Source: Ahaetulla prasina (Eukaryota; Chordata; Lepidosauria; Squamata; Colubridae). From it: DNA of 64,000 nucleotides. The notes under the pieces are model-generated. The model saw only the letters and a program-made list of their open reading frames with translations, did no database searches and was not told the origin of the DNA. The stretch lies in assembly GCF_028640845.1 (NCBI RefSeq), contig NC_080546.1:83279757-83343756 (forward strand), read 5' to 3'. Positions 9,412-19,886 of this stretch are shown in pieces. How positions within the stretch are numbered: the first letter of the stretch is position 1; the number at the start of each line of letters is the position of its first letter. A program made the translations under genes and the position numbers.

Positions 9412-9472
9412 GCAGTGTTTCTCAACCTTAGCCATTTTACAATGTCTGGATGTCAATTCCCAGAATTCCCCA
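9412..9472. mobile_element. hAT-like MITE left end (cagtgtttctcaacctt type)
   Basis: The terminus cagtgtttctcaaccttagc is followed by gatgtcaattcccagaattcc. The right half is missing where the CR1 begins. Confidence 0.5.
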
Positions 9473-9536
9473 TATGAAGTTAGATCCATGAGAGAAATAT
9501 ACGAAGAATGATTACAGGAATTAGGTATGTCTAGTC

Positions 9537-10024
9537 CAGAGGTCTGCAAACTTGGCTGAGGAACTCTGGGAGTTGAAGTCCACAAGTCTTAAAAGAGCCA
9601 AGTTTAAAGTGACCAGATTTCAGCAATGGCAAAGCGGGACACCATTGATGGGGGTGGGGAGGAGGGAGGGGGGGCTGCATATGCGCCCTGAGTCTTACCA
9701 CCTGCCTGAAGGAGGAGTGGCTGCTGCTTCTCCGCTCTTCCAGGCAGGCTCGGCTCTCCTCGGCTCTCCTCTCCGCTCTTCTCTTCCTCTCGGGTGAAGT
9801 CAAGCGGCGTCTCTCCTCCCTCTTGTGCCCCCTTCTCCGCCACTCCCCCTTCTCCGCCTCCTCCTCTTGCGTTGCCGCCTCCCATTTTCAGAATGGGAGT
9901 GAAACAAAAAAAAAATCGGGACTTTTTGGAATTGCCGCGGGACGCGGGACAAATTATTAAAAAGCGGGACTGTCCCGCCAAAAGCAGGACGTCTGGTCAC
10001 TATAGCCAAGTTTGCAGACCCCTG
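9537..10024. mobile_element. hAT-like MITE, cagaggtctgcaaacttgg family
   Basis: Termini cagaggtctgcaaacttgg and ccaagtttgcagacccctg are inverted repeats. The target duplication gtctagtc is exact on both sides (9529-9536 and 10025-10032). Another inverted-repeat element is nested inside. Confidence 0.9.
9608..10001. mobile_element. Nested inverted-repeat element (agtgaccagat type)
   Basis: Starts agtgaccagatttcagcaat and ends acgtctggtcact. The interior is rich in gcgggac and C/T-rich repeats. It sits inside the MITE at 9537-10024, making a third layer of insertion. Confidence 0.6.
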
Positions 10025-10278
10025 GTCTAGTCTAATGAAAAGGAGGAGTAGGGGTTACCCGAAAGCAGTGCTCCAATATTTGAGAGTCTGCTACAAAGAT
10101 GAGGTCAAACTGTTTTCCAAAGCACCACAAGGCAAGACAAGAAACAATGGTTGGAAGCTAACCGAGGAGATGAGCAACCTGGAACGAAGGAGAAATTTCC
10201 TAAGGGTGAGGACAATCCATATCTTCAGAAGTTGTGGATGCTCCATCACTGGAGGCTTTCAAAAAGAAACTAGACAAC

Positions 10279-10435
10279 CAGTGGTGGGATTCAACCGGTT
10301 CGCACCACTTCAGCCAAAGTGGTTGTTAAATTGCTGGGTGGCTCCACCCCACCCCTTCCCGAAGTCCCGACGCACCCCATTTTGGCTCCCAGGCAAGTGC
10401 AGGGAGGCCTACAAGGCCCATAATGGTGTGTGTGT

Positions 10436-10473
<38 letters not shown>

Positions 10474-10616
10474 GCAGCCCGTTTTTGTTCCCAGGGGGGT
10501 GCAGGAGGCCAAGTGCTGTCTGTCAAACCCCCTGGCCACGCCCACCATGGCCAGGCCCACCCAGTCGGTTATTAGGGCAGAGAATCGGTTGTTAAATTAT
10601 TTGAATCCCACCACTG
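10279..10616. mobile_element. hAT-like MITE, cagtggtgggattcaa family
   Basis: Terminal repeats cagtggtgggattcaa and ttgaatcccaccactg, with exact 8-bp duplications tagacaac (10271-10278 and 10617-10624). A (GT)n run lies inside at about 10427-10471. Confidence 0.92.
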
Positions 10617-10924
10617 TAGACAACCATTTGTCTGAAATGGTGTAGGTCTGCTCAAACAGAAGGATGGACTAGAAGACCTCCAAGGTCTCTTCCAACTCTA
10701 TTATTCTACGTTCTAATTAGGGTATAACTGAAGTAATGGGGCAAAGATTTTTTTTCTCCATCAGTATAGTTTCTTTTTAAGGATCTACTCTTCCTGCTTT
10801 TCACAGGCTCTCTTATCACCTTCTGGTACCTTTTCCCATATTAAATCTTTGATGATTCTCTGAGATAATGTATTTGAGGGACAACTAATTTTATGCTCCT
10901 AATTTCTTCTTGGAAGGTTTCAGT

Positions 10925-11529
10925 CAGGGGTGAAATGCTCCCGGTTTGGACCAGATCGGCTGATCCGGTAGCGATGGCAGTGGGCGGTTCGGAGAACCGG
11001 TAGCAAAAATCCCTGCCTCCCCCCCAGCCCATGCTTCCCCAATCGCCCGGTTGCCTGCTTGCCTGCTTGCCCGCTTGCCATTTCTTTTAAAAAATGCTTT
11101 TAAAAGGTTAAAAAAAGGCTCTGATGATCACAATTGAGCTGCCTGATCGTCAGCATCTTTCTGAAAAACTTTTAAAAGCATTTTTTACAACCTATTCAGC
11201 CCAATAGGTTCTAAAAAATGTTTTTAAAAGATTAAAAAAGGTGCTGATAATCACAGCTGAGTCGCAATCGTCAGAGCCTTTTTTTTTTACTTTTAAAAGC
11301 ATTTTTTACAACCTATTCAACCTATTACTTTGCTTTTAAAAGTAAAAAAAAAAAGATTATGCACCATAGCTGATCACACACACACACACCCCGTGCACTG
11401 TTCTACTTACCCCATGCCTCTTTTTTCCACACCTCACATTTGGTGCATGGTGTGCAATGCGCATGTGCATGCACAGCGCACATGCGCAGCCAGCGAACCA
11501 GTAGTCAACCGATTCAGATTTCATTACTG
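10925..11529. mobile_element. hAT-like MITE, caggggtgaaatgct family
   Basis: Starts caggggtgaaatgctcccgg and ends atttcattactg. The flanks gtttcagt and gttacagc match at 6 of 8 bases. Inside is a tandemly reiterated unit with gcttttaaaaggttaaaaaa and acaacctattca phrases. Confidence 0.65.
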
Positions 11530-11688
11530 GTTACAGCAAGTATTAATGAGAGGCTTGACGTCTCCCAACAGAGATTTGTTATTTTGACCAAGTTACTAAT
11601 GAAGAAGTGGTTTCCAAAGTCGTTCCTCATATGGTGCTGATAATGGGATTTTGTGGAAAATAACAATAATACAATGATAGTAGATTTC

Positions 11689-12266
11689 TGTTGTGACTCG
11701 CCCACCCCCTCTCCGCAGCCGGGCCCCTCTCATCTCCTGTTATCTCAGCCAGGGACTGATAGTGCAGACGAACGGCCTGGCATGCCTCCAGCCCCCAGTC
11801 CTGGCACCATGCCCGGACAGACAGAGCAAGATGAATGGCCTGGCATGCCTCCAGCCCCCAATCCTGGCACCATACCCGGACAGACCAAGCAAATAACTCT
11901 CCCCCCCCCACAGCATGTGAACATGAGGAGCATGAAGCCAGTCACGAGCTGGAATTGCCGGCAGCTGGAGGGTGGACGGATCCACGCTTCCGGAGAATGG
12001 AGAGGCGACGTCAGCAAAAGGAAGGGAGGGGCAGGCCTGGATAAGTGCTGAGTCATGGAGCCACACCCCATAGCCTATATAAAGGATCTGCTTTCTGGCA
12101 TTCTTTGAGTCAGGCAAAGTCTAATTTGGATTGCTGAAGTCACACCTTGGACTCCTGCCTGCCCTGAGAACTCTGACAGAACTTTGGCAAAGCTGCAGAG
12201 GCTTCGTGGCCACGCTTGATACAGACTTCCCCGACCCGGCCGTCAGAGGAGGAGTGGGACACGACA
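11689..12266 (+). mobile_element. Solo LTR, tgttgtgact family
   Basis: Begins tgttgtgactc and ends cacgaca. There is a TATA box tatataaagg (about 12077-12086) preceded by gagtcatggagccacacccc. The flanks atttc and atttg agree at 4 of 5 bases. The upstream U3-like part holds two tandem copies of a roughly 63-bp unit (about 11770-11895, gcctggcatgcctccagccc). Related LTRs lie at 38452 and 39150 (both minus). No internal retrotransposon sequence is adjacent. Confidence 0.8.
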
Positions 12267-13244
12267 ATTTGGCTGCAGAAATCCAGATGATTGTTAGAGT
12301 CTTTTCTGAATTTTGGCAGTCCAAACCAGATAGACCTAGCTAATAATAACAAAAAGTAATGTCACCTGTGGCCTTTACAAAACGCAGAGGTTCCTTGGCT
12401 TCCTCGCTTTCTTAGCATTGTCAGCTTTTCACCTACTGGAAGAATACCTTGCAACAGTATTGTGAACTGGCTCAAGCGACTTCAGCCAACTACTTGGTGT
12501 GATTTCTCACTTAGATATAGATGTGCCTGTTACGAGCAGTCTTCCTTGAATCTCAAATATATTGCATTCCACTTAGTGCTAATAGACTATTTTCTTGTAT
12601 CTGGAAAATAAGATATATAAATAAATAAACCGGGGAGGATTTCACCATTGCTGTGAGGACAACACAATGAGTTCCTTTGCTGCCATAGATGTCCACATAA
12701 CCCTGTATAGAAAAATCTAGTTTCAGTCTGAACCCCATCTAATGAAAGTTTTATTTTCCAGTGGCACAGTTATGGAAGATCTCCAACTCCAGAGGGGGTA
12801 ACTCATCAGACGTTACGTAAAGCTAATTAACTGTCTGTCTCAAAATAAGACTGGTGTTTCACACTTTGACGAAATACAAAGTCCCATATTTCGAGTTTTC
12901 TTTGCTAGCTGCAAAGCAGCTGTTAACAAGCATAATCCTCCACGCACTTTTGACAACCAGGGCTTTAACAAAGATATTCCTGGCAGAAACCGTAAAGTAG
13001 TTTGAAGTTCAAATAAAATAAAACGAGGGGAACATCTGCAAGAAAAAAACAACACACCATTTGAAATGTTCATTACAGTTTTCATCCAAATTAGGAGGTG
13101 GGGAAGAGTTGACTTTTTTTGGAAGGGGATCAAATATGAGGGGGTGGGGGGAATGCTGGAAGAGAAGAGAATGCTCTGCCTTACACATTGGAAAAAAGAA
13201 TCTGAACACTAAATACAAACTTGATGGAACACTACCTTATAGAT
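12267..13244. other. Low-repeat sequence, about 1 kb
   Basis: No gene or known repeat recognised. Codon-scale open frames are short and uncharacterised. Confidence 0.45.
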
Positions 13245-13338
13245 CAGGGGTCTCCAACCTTGGTCCCTTTAAGACTTGTGGACTTCAACTCTGTTGAACT
13301 TGCTGATCTTCTGTGTTGCTATTTGACTCTTCCAATAA

Positions 13339-13339
<1 letters not shown>
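13245..13339. mobile_element. MITE left end plus microsatellite leader
   Basis: The left terminus caggggtctccaaccttgg leads into ttcaactctgttgaacttgc and ttgactcttccaataaa. The last phrase also precedes the arrays at 14973 and 16213. Confidence 0.5.
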
Positions 13340-13417
<78 letters not shown>

Positions 13418-13592
13418 TTCCTTCCTTCCTTCTTCTTCTTCTTCTTCTTCTTCTTCTTCTTCTTCTTCTTCTTCTTCTTCTTCTTCTTCTTCTTCTTCTT
13501 CTTCTTCTTCCTCCTCCTCCTCCTCCTCCTCCTCCTCCTCCTCCTCCTCCTCCTCCTCCTCCTCCTCCTCCTCCTCCTCCTCCTCCTCCTCC
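13340..13592. repeat. Compound (CTTT)n-(CTTC)n-(CTT)n-(CCT)n array
   Basis: About 250 bp of pyrimidine array passes from tetranucleotide to trinucleotide units. Poly-Ser, poly-Phe, poly-Glu and poly-Gly frames here are artefacts. Confidence 0.97.
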
Positions 13593-13599
13593 TTCCACC

Positions 13600-14400
13600 C
13601 CGTTAAAGACCTTGGAGTTTTCATATCAAAAGATCTAAGTGCCAAAGCCTACTGCAACTACATCACAAAAAAAGTCTTTAAGAGTTGTAAACCTAATCTT
13701 GCGTAGCTTCTTCTCCAGAAACACTACACTACTAACCAGAGCATGTAAAACATTTGCTAGACCGATTCTTGAATACAGCTCGCCTGTCTGGAACCCATAC
13801 CACATTTCTGACATCAATATAATTGAACGTGTCCAGAAATATTTTACAAGAAGAGTTCTCCACTCCTCTAATTACAACAAAATACCTTATGCCACCAGAC
13901 TTGAAATCCTGGGTTTAGAAAATTTAGAACTCCGTTGACTCCGACAAGACCTGAGCTTAACTTATAGAATCATCTGTTACAATGTCCTTCCTGTTGAAGA
14001 CTACTTCAGCTTCAATCACAACACTACACGAGCACACAATAGATTTAAGCTTAATGTGAACCACTCCAATCTTGATTGCAGAAAATATGACTTCAGAAAC
14101 AGAGTTGTTAATGCCTGGAATGCACTACCAGACTTTATGGTCTCTTCACAAAATCCCCCAAGCTTTAACCAAAGACTATCTACCATTGACCTCACCCCAT
14201 TCCTAAGAGGTCCGTAAGGGGCGTGCATAAGAGCACCAATGTGCCTACCGTTCCTGTCCAAATGTTCCCTTTGATTGTATCCAATTCATATAGTTTTTTT
14301 TATACTTATGCTTATATATCGTATAGTTATTTCATGCTTATGCTTATATATAATGTGACAAATAAAATAAATAAAATAAAATAAATAAAATAAAGTTGTT
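13600..14400 (+). mobile_element. LINE family 3 (CR1-like), 5'-truncated
   Basis: The translation gives KDLGVFISKDLSAKAYCNY, LTRACKTFARPILEYSSPVW, ERVQKYFTRRVLHSSNYNKI and YATRLEILGLENLELR, separated by a frameshift and stops. This is the C-terminal domain of a jockey/CR1-type reverse transcriptase. The tail ends aatgtgacaaataaaataaa with TAAAA-like repeats. Relatives lie at 29774 (minus) and 61036. Confidence 0.85.
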
Positions 14401-14684
14401 TTTGAAAGCTTCTGAGAGAGCCCACCATGAAGAGTGTGGCAAATTGTTGTGACATTCCATCTTAATCAATTGAATTGTTATTAGCGGGAAGAGGAGGCAC
14501 CAATTCCCAAAGGCTGTTAGCAGGCTTCCCTTTTCGAGGAGGATAAAAGGAAAAAGAAAATAATACAACAGATTTGCAACCCATTTAGGAAAGGCAAATG
14601 GCAATTCTGATTCATGCCCTGGAAATGGGTGATTTTGTGAATGAGGGAGGGAGGGAAAGGGTTTACACCGCGCTAGAAGCTAAG
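14401..14684. other. Low-repeat sequence before the tandem duplication
   Basis: Nothing recognised. The sequence ctaagaagcctctgatctg at the end marks the start of the duplicated unit. Confidence 0.4.
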
Positions 14685-14972
14685 AAGCCTCTGATCTGCT
14701 TGCAAACCTCAAAATGAAGATACAAAGACATCTCTATCCACATTTGACATTTAGGCTGCGCTCCAATTCCAAGTTAATTCACAGTTAGGGAGGGATCTAC
14801 ATATCAAATCCAGACCTAAGGAGGGACTCTACATATCTGGCAAAGGACAGCCTAATTTGCAACTCTAACACATCAAACTCGGTTGTCATTGTAAGTCAAA
14901 GTCCACTCTCAGCTCCCTAATTTACATTGAACTTGCTGATCTTCTGTGTTGATATTTGACTCTTCCAATAAA

Positions 14973-15110
14973 TTCTTCTTCTTCTTCTTCTTCTTCTTCT
15001 TCTTCTTCTTCTTCTTCTTCTTCTTCTTCTTCTTCTTCTTCTTCTTCTTCTTCTTCTTCTTCTTCTTCTTCTTCCCCTCCCCCCTCCTCCTCCTCCTCCT
15101 CCTCCTCCTG
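14973..15110. repeat. (TTC)34-(CCT)n array in unit 1
   Basis: About 102 bp of TTC triplets then cccctcccccctcctcc. Preceded by ttgactcttccaataaa. Confidence 0.97.
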
Positions 15111-15254
15111 CCTCTCCTTGCAATTTTTCCAGATCTAACACTGAAATGACCCAGCTAGGAATTGGACCAAAAATTCTTCTAACAACCAAAAGTCCAGGAC
15201 ATGTCTCCCAATTATCCCCCTCTATATTCTGACACATATTATTAAAAATATGGA

Positions 15255-15500
15255 CCAGAAGCAATGGATGGAAACTAATCGAGGAGAGAAGCAACCTAGA
15301 ACTAAGGAGAATTTTCCTGACAGTTAGAACAATGAATCAGTGGAATGATTTCCCTCCAGAAGTTGTGGGTCCTCCAACACTCGAGGCTTTTAAAAAGAAA
15401 CTGGACAATCGTTTGTCTGAAATGGTGTAGGGGTTCCTTCTTGAGCAGGGGGCTGGATTAGAAAAGCTCCAAAGTCGCTTTCAACTTCTGTTAATATATC
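15255..15500 (+). mobile_element. CR1 3' end (unit 1)
   Basis: Encodes the CR1 ending: ggatggaaactaatcgagga, gaattttcctgacagttag, gaagttgtgggtcctccaac, gtctgaaatggtgtagggg. Duplicated at about 16484-16730. Confidence 0.85.
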
Positions 15501-16212
15501 CTTTCCATTTCCTCTCAAAAATCTTGCCAGCTTTCAAAGAACAGGGCACGTATCACTGTGCCCACTTTCTGACAAGTAGACAGATTTGGATAAAGAAAAG
15601 CAAGAAACATTTGTGGACACAATGAAACTGGGGGGAAAAAAAACTTTGTTGAGGTACCATATTTTTCAGAGTATAAGATGCACCAGAGTATAAGACACAC
15701 CTTAGTTTTTGGGGAGGAAAATAAGAAAAAAGCTGACAGGCAGGTGGATTGGCCTCCCGGAATACCCCCAATCGGCTGTTCCCAGAGGTGAATTTTAGCA
15801 ACAGGTTCCTTGGTTGTGAGCTCTGTGCCTTGCTTTTTTTTGCCTTTTTTCTGCCTCTGAAACTCTGTTTCAGAAAAAAACTTTTTTCTGCCTCTGAAAG
15901 CCTCCAAAACAGTGCTTCAGAAAAAAAGCCTCTGATCTGCTTGCAAACCTCAAAATGAAGATACAAAGACATCTCTATCCACATTTGACATTTAGGCTGC
16001 GCTCCAATTCCAAGTTAATTCACAGTTAGGGAGGGATCTACATATCAAATCCAGACCTAAGGAGGGACTCTACATATCTGGCAAAGGACAGCCTAATTTG
16101 CAACTCTAACACATCAAACTCGGTTGTCATTGTAAGTCAAAGTCCACTCTCAGCTCCCTAATTTACATTGAACTTGCTGATCTTCTGTGTTGATATTTGA
16201 CTCTTCCAATAA

Positions 16213-16338
16213 ATTCTTCTTCTTCTTCTTCTTCTTCTTCTTCTTCTTCTTCTTCTTCTTCTTCTTCTTCTTCTTCTTCTTCTTCTTCTTCTTCTTCTTC
16301 TTCCCCTCCCCCCTCCTCCTCCTCCTCCTCCTCCTCCT
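16213..16338. repeat. (TTC)30-(CCT)n array in unit 2
   Basis: The same array as in unit 1, shorter by four triplets. Confidence 0.97.
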
Positions 16339-16483
16339 GCCTCTCCTTGCAATTTTTCCAGATCTAACACTGAAATGACCAGCTAGGAATTGGACCAAAA
16401 TTCTTCTAACAACCAAAAGTCCAGGACATGTCTCCCAATTATCCCCCTCTATATTCTGACACATATTATTAAAAATATGGACC

Positions 16484-16730
16484 AGAAGCAATGGATGGAA
16501 ACTAATCGAGGAGAGAAGCAACCTAGAACTAAGGAGAATTTTCCTGACAGTTAGAACAATGAATCAGTGGAATGATTTCCCTCCAGAAGTTGTGGGTCCT
16601 CCAACACTCGAGGCTTTTAAAAAGAAACTGGACAATCGTTTGTCTGAAATGGTGTAGGGGTTCCTTCTTGAGCAGGGGGCTGGATTAGAAAAGCTCCAAA
16701 GTCGCTTTCAACTTCTGTTAATATATCCTT
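16484..16730 (+). mobile_element. CR1 3' end (unit 2)
   Basis: Copy of the CR1 tail in unit 1, arising by the tandem duplication and not by a separate insertion. Confidence 0.85.
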
Positions 16731-16883
16731 TCCATTTCCTCTCAAAAATCTTGCCAGCTTTCAAAGAACAGGGCACGTATCACTGTGCCCACTTTCTGAC
16801 AAGTAGACAGATTTGGATAAAGAAAAGCAAGAAACATTTGTGGACACAATGAAACTGGGGGGAAAAAAAACTTTGTTGAGGTA

Positions 16884-17338
16884 CCATATTTTTCAGAGTA
16901 TAAGATGCACCAGAGTATAAGACACACCTTAGTTTTTGGGGAGGAAAATAAGAAAAAAGCTGACAGGCAGGTGGATTGGCCTCCCGGAATACCCCCAATC
17001 GGCTGTTCCCAGAGGTGAATTTTAGCAACAGGTTCCTTGGTTGTGAGCTCTGTGCCTTGCTTTTTTTTGCCTTTTTTTTCTGCCTCTGAAACTCTGTTTC
17101 AGAAAAAAACTTTTTTCTGCCTCTGAAAGCCTCCAAAACAGTGCTTCAGAAAAAAAAGCCTCTGAAGCTCTGTTTGGAGGCTTTTTTTCTGAAGCTCCAT
17201 TTCTGATGCTTTTTTTTTTTCTTCTGAAACCTCTGTTTGAGAAGCTGGGCGGGGCTACATTCAGAGTATAAGACGCACCCAAATTTTCACCCTCTTTCTT
17301 GTGGGGAAAAGGTGCATCTTATACCTGCAAAAATACGG
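16884..17338. mobile_element. Mariner-like MITE (ccatatttttcagagtataag type)
   Basis: Left terminus ccatatttttcagagtataag and right terminus cttatacctgcaaaaatacgg are inverted repeats, flanked by TA on both sides. The interior repeats cctctgaaactctgtttcag-like phrases. The first 270 bp recur at 15657-15925 because of the tandem duplication. Confidence 0.75.
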
Positions 17339-17580
17339 TAATTGTGACAGGAAGAATGCGTGCACACAGTCCTTTGAGCGGAGCTTACATCTCTGTTCTC
17401 CCCAACAAGCTAGGATGGCTTGAAAACTGCTCTCAGGAAGACAGGGAGCAGGATAAATAGTTGGAGGCAACCAATGGCCACAAAAAAACAGGAGATAAAT
17501 TCCTCTCAAGTTACCAAGGAAGACGTTCAACAGAAATGCCGAGTCTTTGTGATGTGTGCCGGGAATGGATAAGCAAGCAT

Positions 17581-18128
17581 CAGTGGTGGGATTCAAATAA
17601 TTTAACAACCGGTTCTCTATCCTAATGACCAGCTGAGTGAGCGTGGCCATGGTAGGCGTGGCCAGGAGGTGTCACAGGTAGCATTCGGCCTCCTCCACCC
17701 CCCTGGGAGCAAAAACGGGCCACATGGGGGGGGGGGGATGCCACATACACCCATGCCCCGTTTTAGGGCTAGTGGTAGTGGTGGGATTCAGCCAGTTTGT
17801 ACCACTTTGGGAGAACCGGTGGTTAACTTTCTGAGCTGTTTGGCACACTGGTTGTTGGAAGAAATCTTTAGGGCAGAGAACCGGTTGTTAAATTATTTGA
17901 ATCCCACCACTGGCTAGTAGGCCTCCCTGCAGCCTCCTAGGAGCAAAAATGGGTCGTGGGGGGCCATGCCGCACTCCCCTGTGCCCCCATTTGGGCCTAG
18001 TAGGCCCCCCTGCACTTACCTAGGAGCCAAAATGGGGCATATGGAAGGGGCAGGGCAAGGTGGGGCCAGCCAGCAATTTAACAACCAGTTTGCCCAAACC
18101 AGCCTGAACCAGCTGAATCTCACCACTG
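17581..18128. mobile_element. hAT-like MITE, cagtggtgggattcaa family, with nested copy
   Basis: Begins cagtggtgggattcaaat and ends ctgaatctcaccactg. It has the same long-form interior as 6086-6630. A short member of the same family is inserted at 17776-17912. Confidence 0.8.
17776..17912. mobile_element. Short hAT-like MITE nested in a related MITE
   Basis: A 137-bp element with ends tagtggtgggattcag and ttgaatcccaccactg. Flanks gctagtgg and gctagtag match at 7 of 8 bases. Confidence 0.85.
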
Positions 18129-18436
18129 ATCCGCCCCATGTTGGCTGAGAATCAGCTGCATGAATGTGGGGTTTCAATCCCCATTTAAGTTGACTGAGGC
18201 AAAGTTTGGGGTATCAGAGGCAGGAGATTACCTCTGCAAAACAGAGAACTAAGTTAATCCACTTAGAACGCAGACATTAGCACTAGACTCCTTAATTAAA
18301 TTAAATTTAGAAAGGGGAATCTATAGGAAGCCGCGAAAATTCAGAAGAGGGAGAAAGAGGTTTGGTTTCAAGAATGCGTTTGCATCTAGAAGTTCGCCAA
18401 AGTTGAACACATGACCCCGGAACCCTGCAACCATCA

Positions 18437-18510
18437 TATTTATTTATTTATTTATTTAATCAAATTTTTATACCGCCCTATCTCCCGGAGGACTCAGGGC
18501 GGTTTACATA
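18437..18510 (-). mobile_element. SINE family C 3' fragment
   Basis: Only the tail is present: tttatttatttattta, then taccgccctatctcccgg and gactcagggcggtttaca. Confidence 0.7.
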
Positions 18511-18647
18511 AATATGAGCCAGTTGCCAAATGCCCGAATTTTGATGCTACATGTGATGCTACAACAGTCGTAAGTATGAGAAACAGCCGTAAGTCAATCT
18601 TTTTAGTGTCACTGTAATTTCGAATGGTGACTAAACAAACTGTTGTA

Positions 18648-18887
18648 GAGTGGTGCGGTGGCCTAGAGGTGGAGCTCTCGCCTTATAATCAAGAGGCTTT
18701 GAGTTCGATTCTAGGTAGAGGCAGATATTTCTCCTCTCTGGGCACAATGAGAATATACCTGCTGAACAAAACTCCGTATCGGTGACAGGAAGGGCATCCA
18801 GCCATTAAAATACTCTACTAGCTCTATTCAGTTGCCCAGACTCCACTCCGCAAGGGATTATGAGGTCGTTGAAAGACGATGTTGACC
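18648..18887 (+). mobile_element. tRNA-derived SINE, family B (complete, with target duplication)
   Basis: Head gtggtgcggtggcctagagg (A-box region) and gagttcgattctaggtagag (B box). The body has gcagatatttctcctctctg and the end is gtcgttgaaagacgat. It is flanked by aaacaaactgttgta and aaacaaattgttgta, 14 of 15 matching, as expected of LINE-mediated retroposition. Confidence 0.9.
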
Positions 18888-18920
18888 AAACAAATTGTTG
18901 TAACTTGAGGACTGCCTACA

Positions 18921-19530
18921 CTGGAGTATGTGTCGTTCTGCCTAGCGGGTCTAATTCTCTGCTTCTTTTCTAAGTTTGCACCACAGGGAATCGTTAAATT
19001 CAGACAACCCACTTAAAAAACAAAACAAAACAGAATGAAAACTATCTGAACTTAAAAAATTAAGTGAAACAGAAAAGGCAGGCAGCTGCTGAGTCCTTCA
19101 CCGACCTTTTTAATCACAATTTTGCAAAGCAGAGCTAAAATAAATGGCAGCAGCAATACAGAAGGTTTGCCTTCCTAGATGACAGTGAACAGCAGCATCT
19201 GTGAATGTGGGTTTGCCCCGTGCCTGACCTCAGCATCACCTCGCACTGGCCACTGTCAGAGAGATGGCACTTAGTAAAACAGACCATCTCTCTGGCCGCC
19301 TCAAGCAATTTTAAGACATTCTTCTCACCTTGGCTACAGAAGCTGATGGAGTTGGCAGAAATGACTAAATTGGCCATTTTGATGGAGGGAAAGAAAAAGA
19401 ATATAAGTACTTGTCTTGCCACATGAAGACTACTTCTGAACTTTGGGCTTGAGGTGGGGAAAAGAAATTGAAACTTTGATTTTGGGTTTTACCAAATAGA
19501 TCGGTTTGTTTTTACAGAAATGTCTCGTCT
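18921..19530. other. Low-repeat sequence
   Basis: No gene or repeat that I can name. Confidence 0.4.
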
Positions 19531-19532
19531 AT

Positions 19533-19886
19533 AGGTAAAGGTAAAGGTTCCCCTCGCACATATATGCTAGTCGTTCCTGACTCTAGGGGGCGGTGCTCAT
19601 CTCCGTTTCAAAGCCGAAGGGCCAGCGCTGTCCGAAGACGTCTCCGTGGTCATGTGGCCGGCATGACTCAACGCTAAAGGCGCATGGAACGCTGTTACCT
19701 TCCCACCAAAGGTGGTCCCTATTTTTCTACTTGCATTTTTTACGTGCTTTCGAACTGCTAGGTTGGGAGAAGCTGGGACAAGTAACAGGAGCTCACCCCA
19801 TTAGGCGGCATTAGGGATTCGAACCGCTGAACCGCCAACTTTTCGATCGACAAGCTCAGCGTCTTAGCCACTGAGCCACCCTTTTA
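19533..19886 (-). mobile_element. tRNA-derived SINE, family A, copy 1
   Basis: The minus strand starts with a tRNA-like head ggtggctcagtggctaagac (A box) and ggttcgaatccctaatgcc (B box). The body includes ccaccggcacgttgagtca-like and gtcctcggacagcgctggcc-like phrases, ending at the left in an (ACCTTT)n-type tail. Length is about 350 bp. Eight copies occur in this window, all in this orientation. Confidence 0.9.

Larger units (their letters stand above)
9494..10712 (+). mobile_element. CR1 LINE 3' end split by two MITEs
   Basis: The CR1 pieces are 9494-9536, 10025-10278 and 10617-10712. Together they read from atatacgaagaatgattaca through aatgaaaaggaggagtaggg, gtttggaagctaaccgagg and gaagttgtggatgctccatc to the tail ctccaaggtctcttccaactc. 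The two gaps are MITEs with exact 8-bp target duplications, so the CR1 came first. Confidence 0.85.
14685..15925 (+). repeat. Tandem duplication, unit 1 (about 1,241 bp)
   Basis: This unit is repeated directly at 15926. It holds a (TTC)n array (14973-15074), a CCT array, a CR1 3' end (about 15255-15500) and the left part of a mariner-like MITE (from 15657). The units are nearly identical. The differences I found are 4 fewer TTC triplets in unit 2, two single-base losses and a few homopolymer changes. Confidence 0.95.
15926..17160 (+). repeat. Tandem duplication, unit 2 (about 1,230 bp)
   Basis: It repeats unit 1 from aagcctctgatctgcttgc onward. Outer and inner junctions share aagcctctga (10 bp). 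Unit 2 runs on into the complete right half of the MITE, so the breakpoint lies inside that element. Confidence 0.95.
18395..18920 (-). mobile_element. DNA transposon relic (caggtagtcctcgacttac type) with two SINE insertions
   Basis: Pieces such as atgagccagttgccaaatgc, gtcgtaagtatgagaaacag and gaatggtgactaaacaaac match the element at 41816. It holds a family C SINE fragment (18437-18510) and a complete family B SINE (18648-18887). Confidence 0.55.

Noticed and set aside
11653..12117. Overlapping Pro-rich frames of 100-130 codons on both strands
   Set aside because: They fall within a solo LTR with a 63-bp internal duplication, which creates the repeated peptide. Neither strand has domain support.
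13269..13706. Poly-Ser, poly-Phe, poly-Glu and poly-Gly frames
   Set aside because: Direct translations of CTT, CCT and CTTT arrays, open in several frames on both strands.
18648..18720. A tRNA gene (A and B boxes present)
   Set aside because: The boxes belong to a SINE head. The cloverleaf is imperfect, the body continues into SINE sequence and a 15-bp target duplication surrounds the whole.
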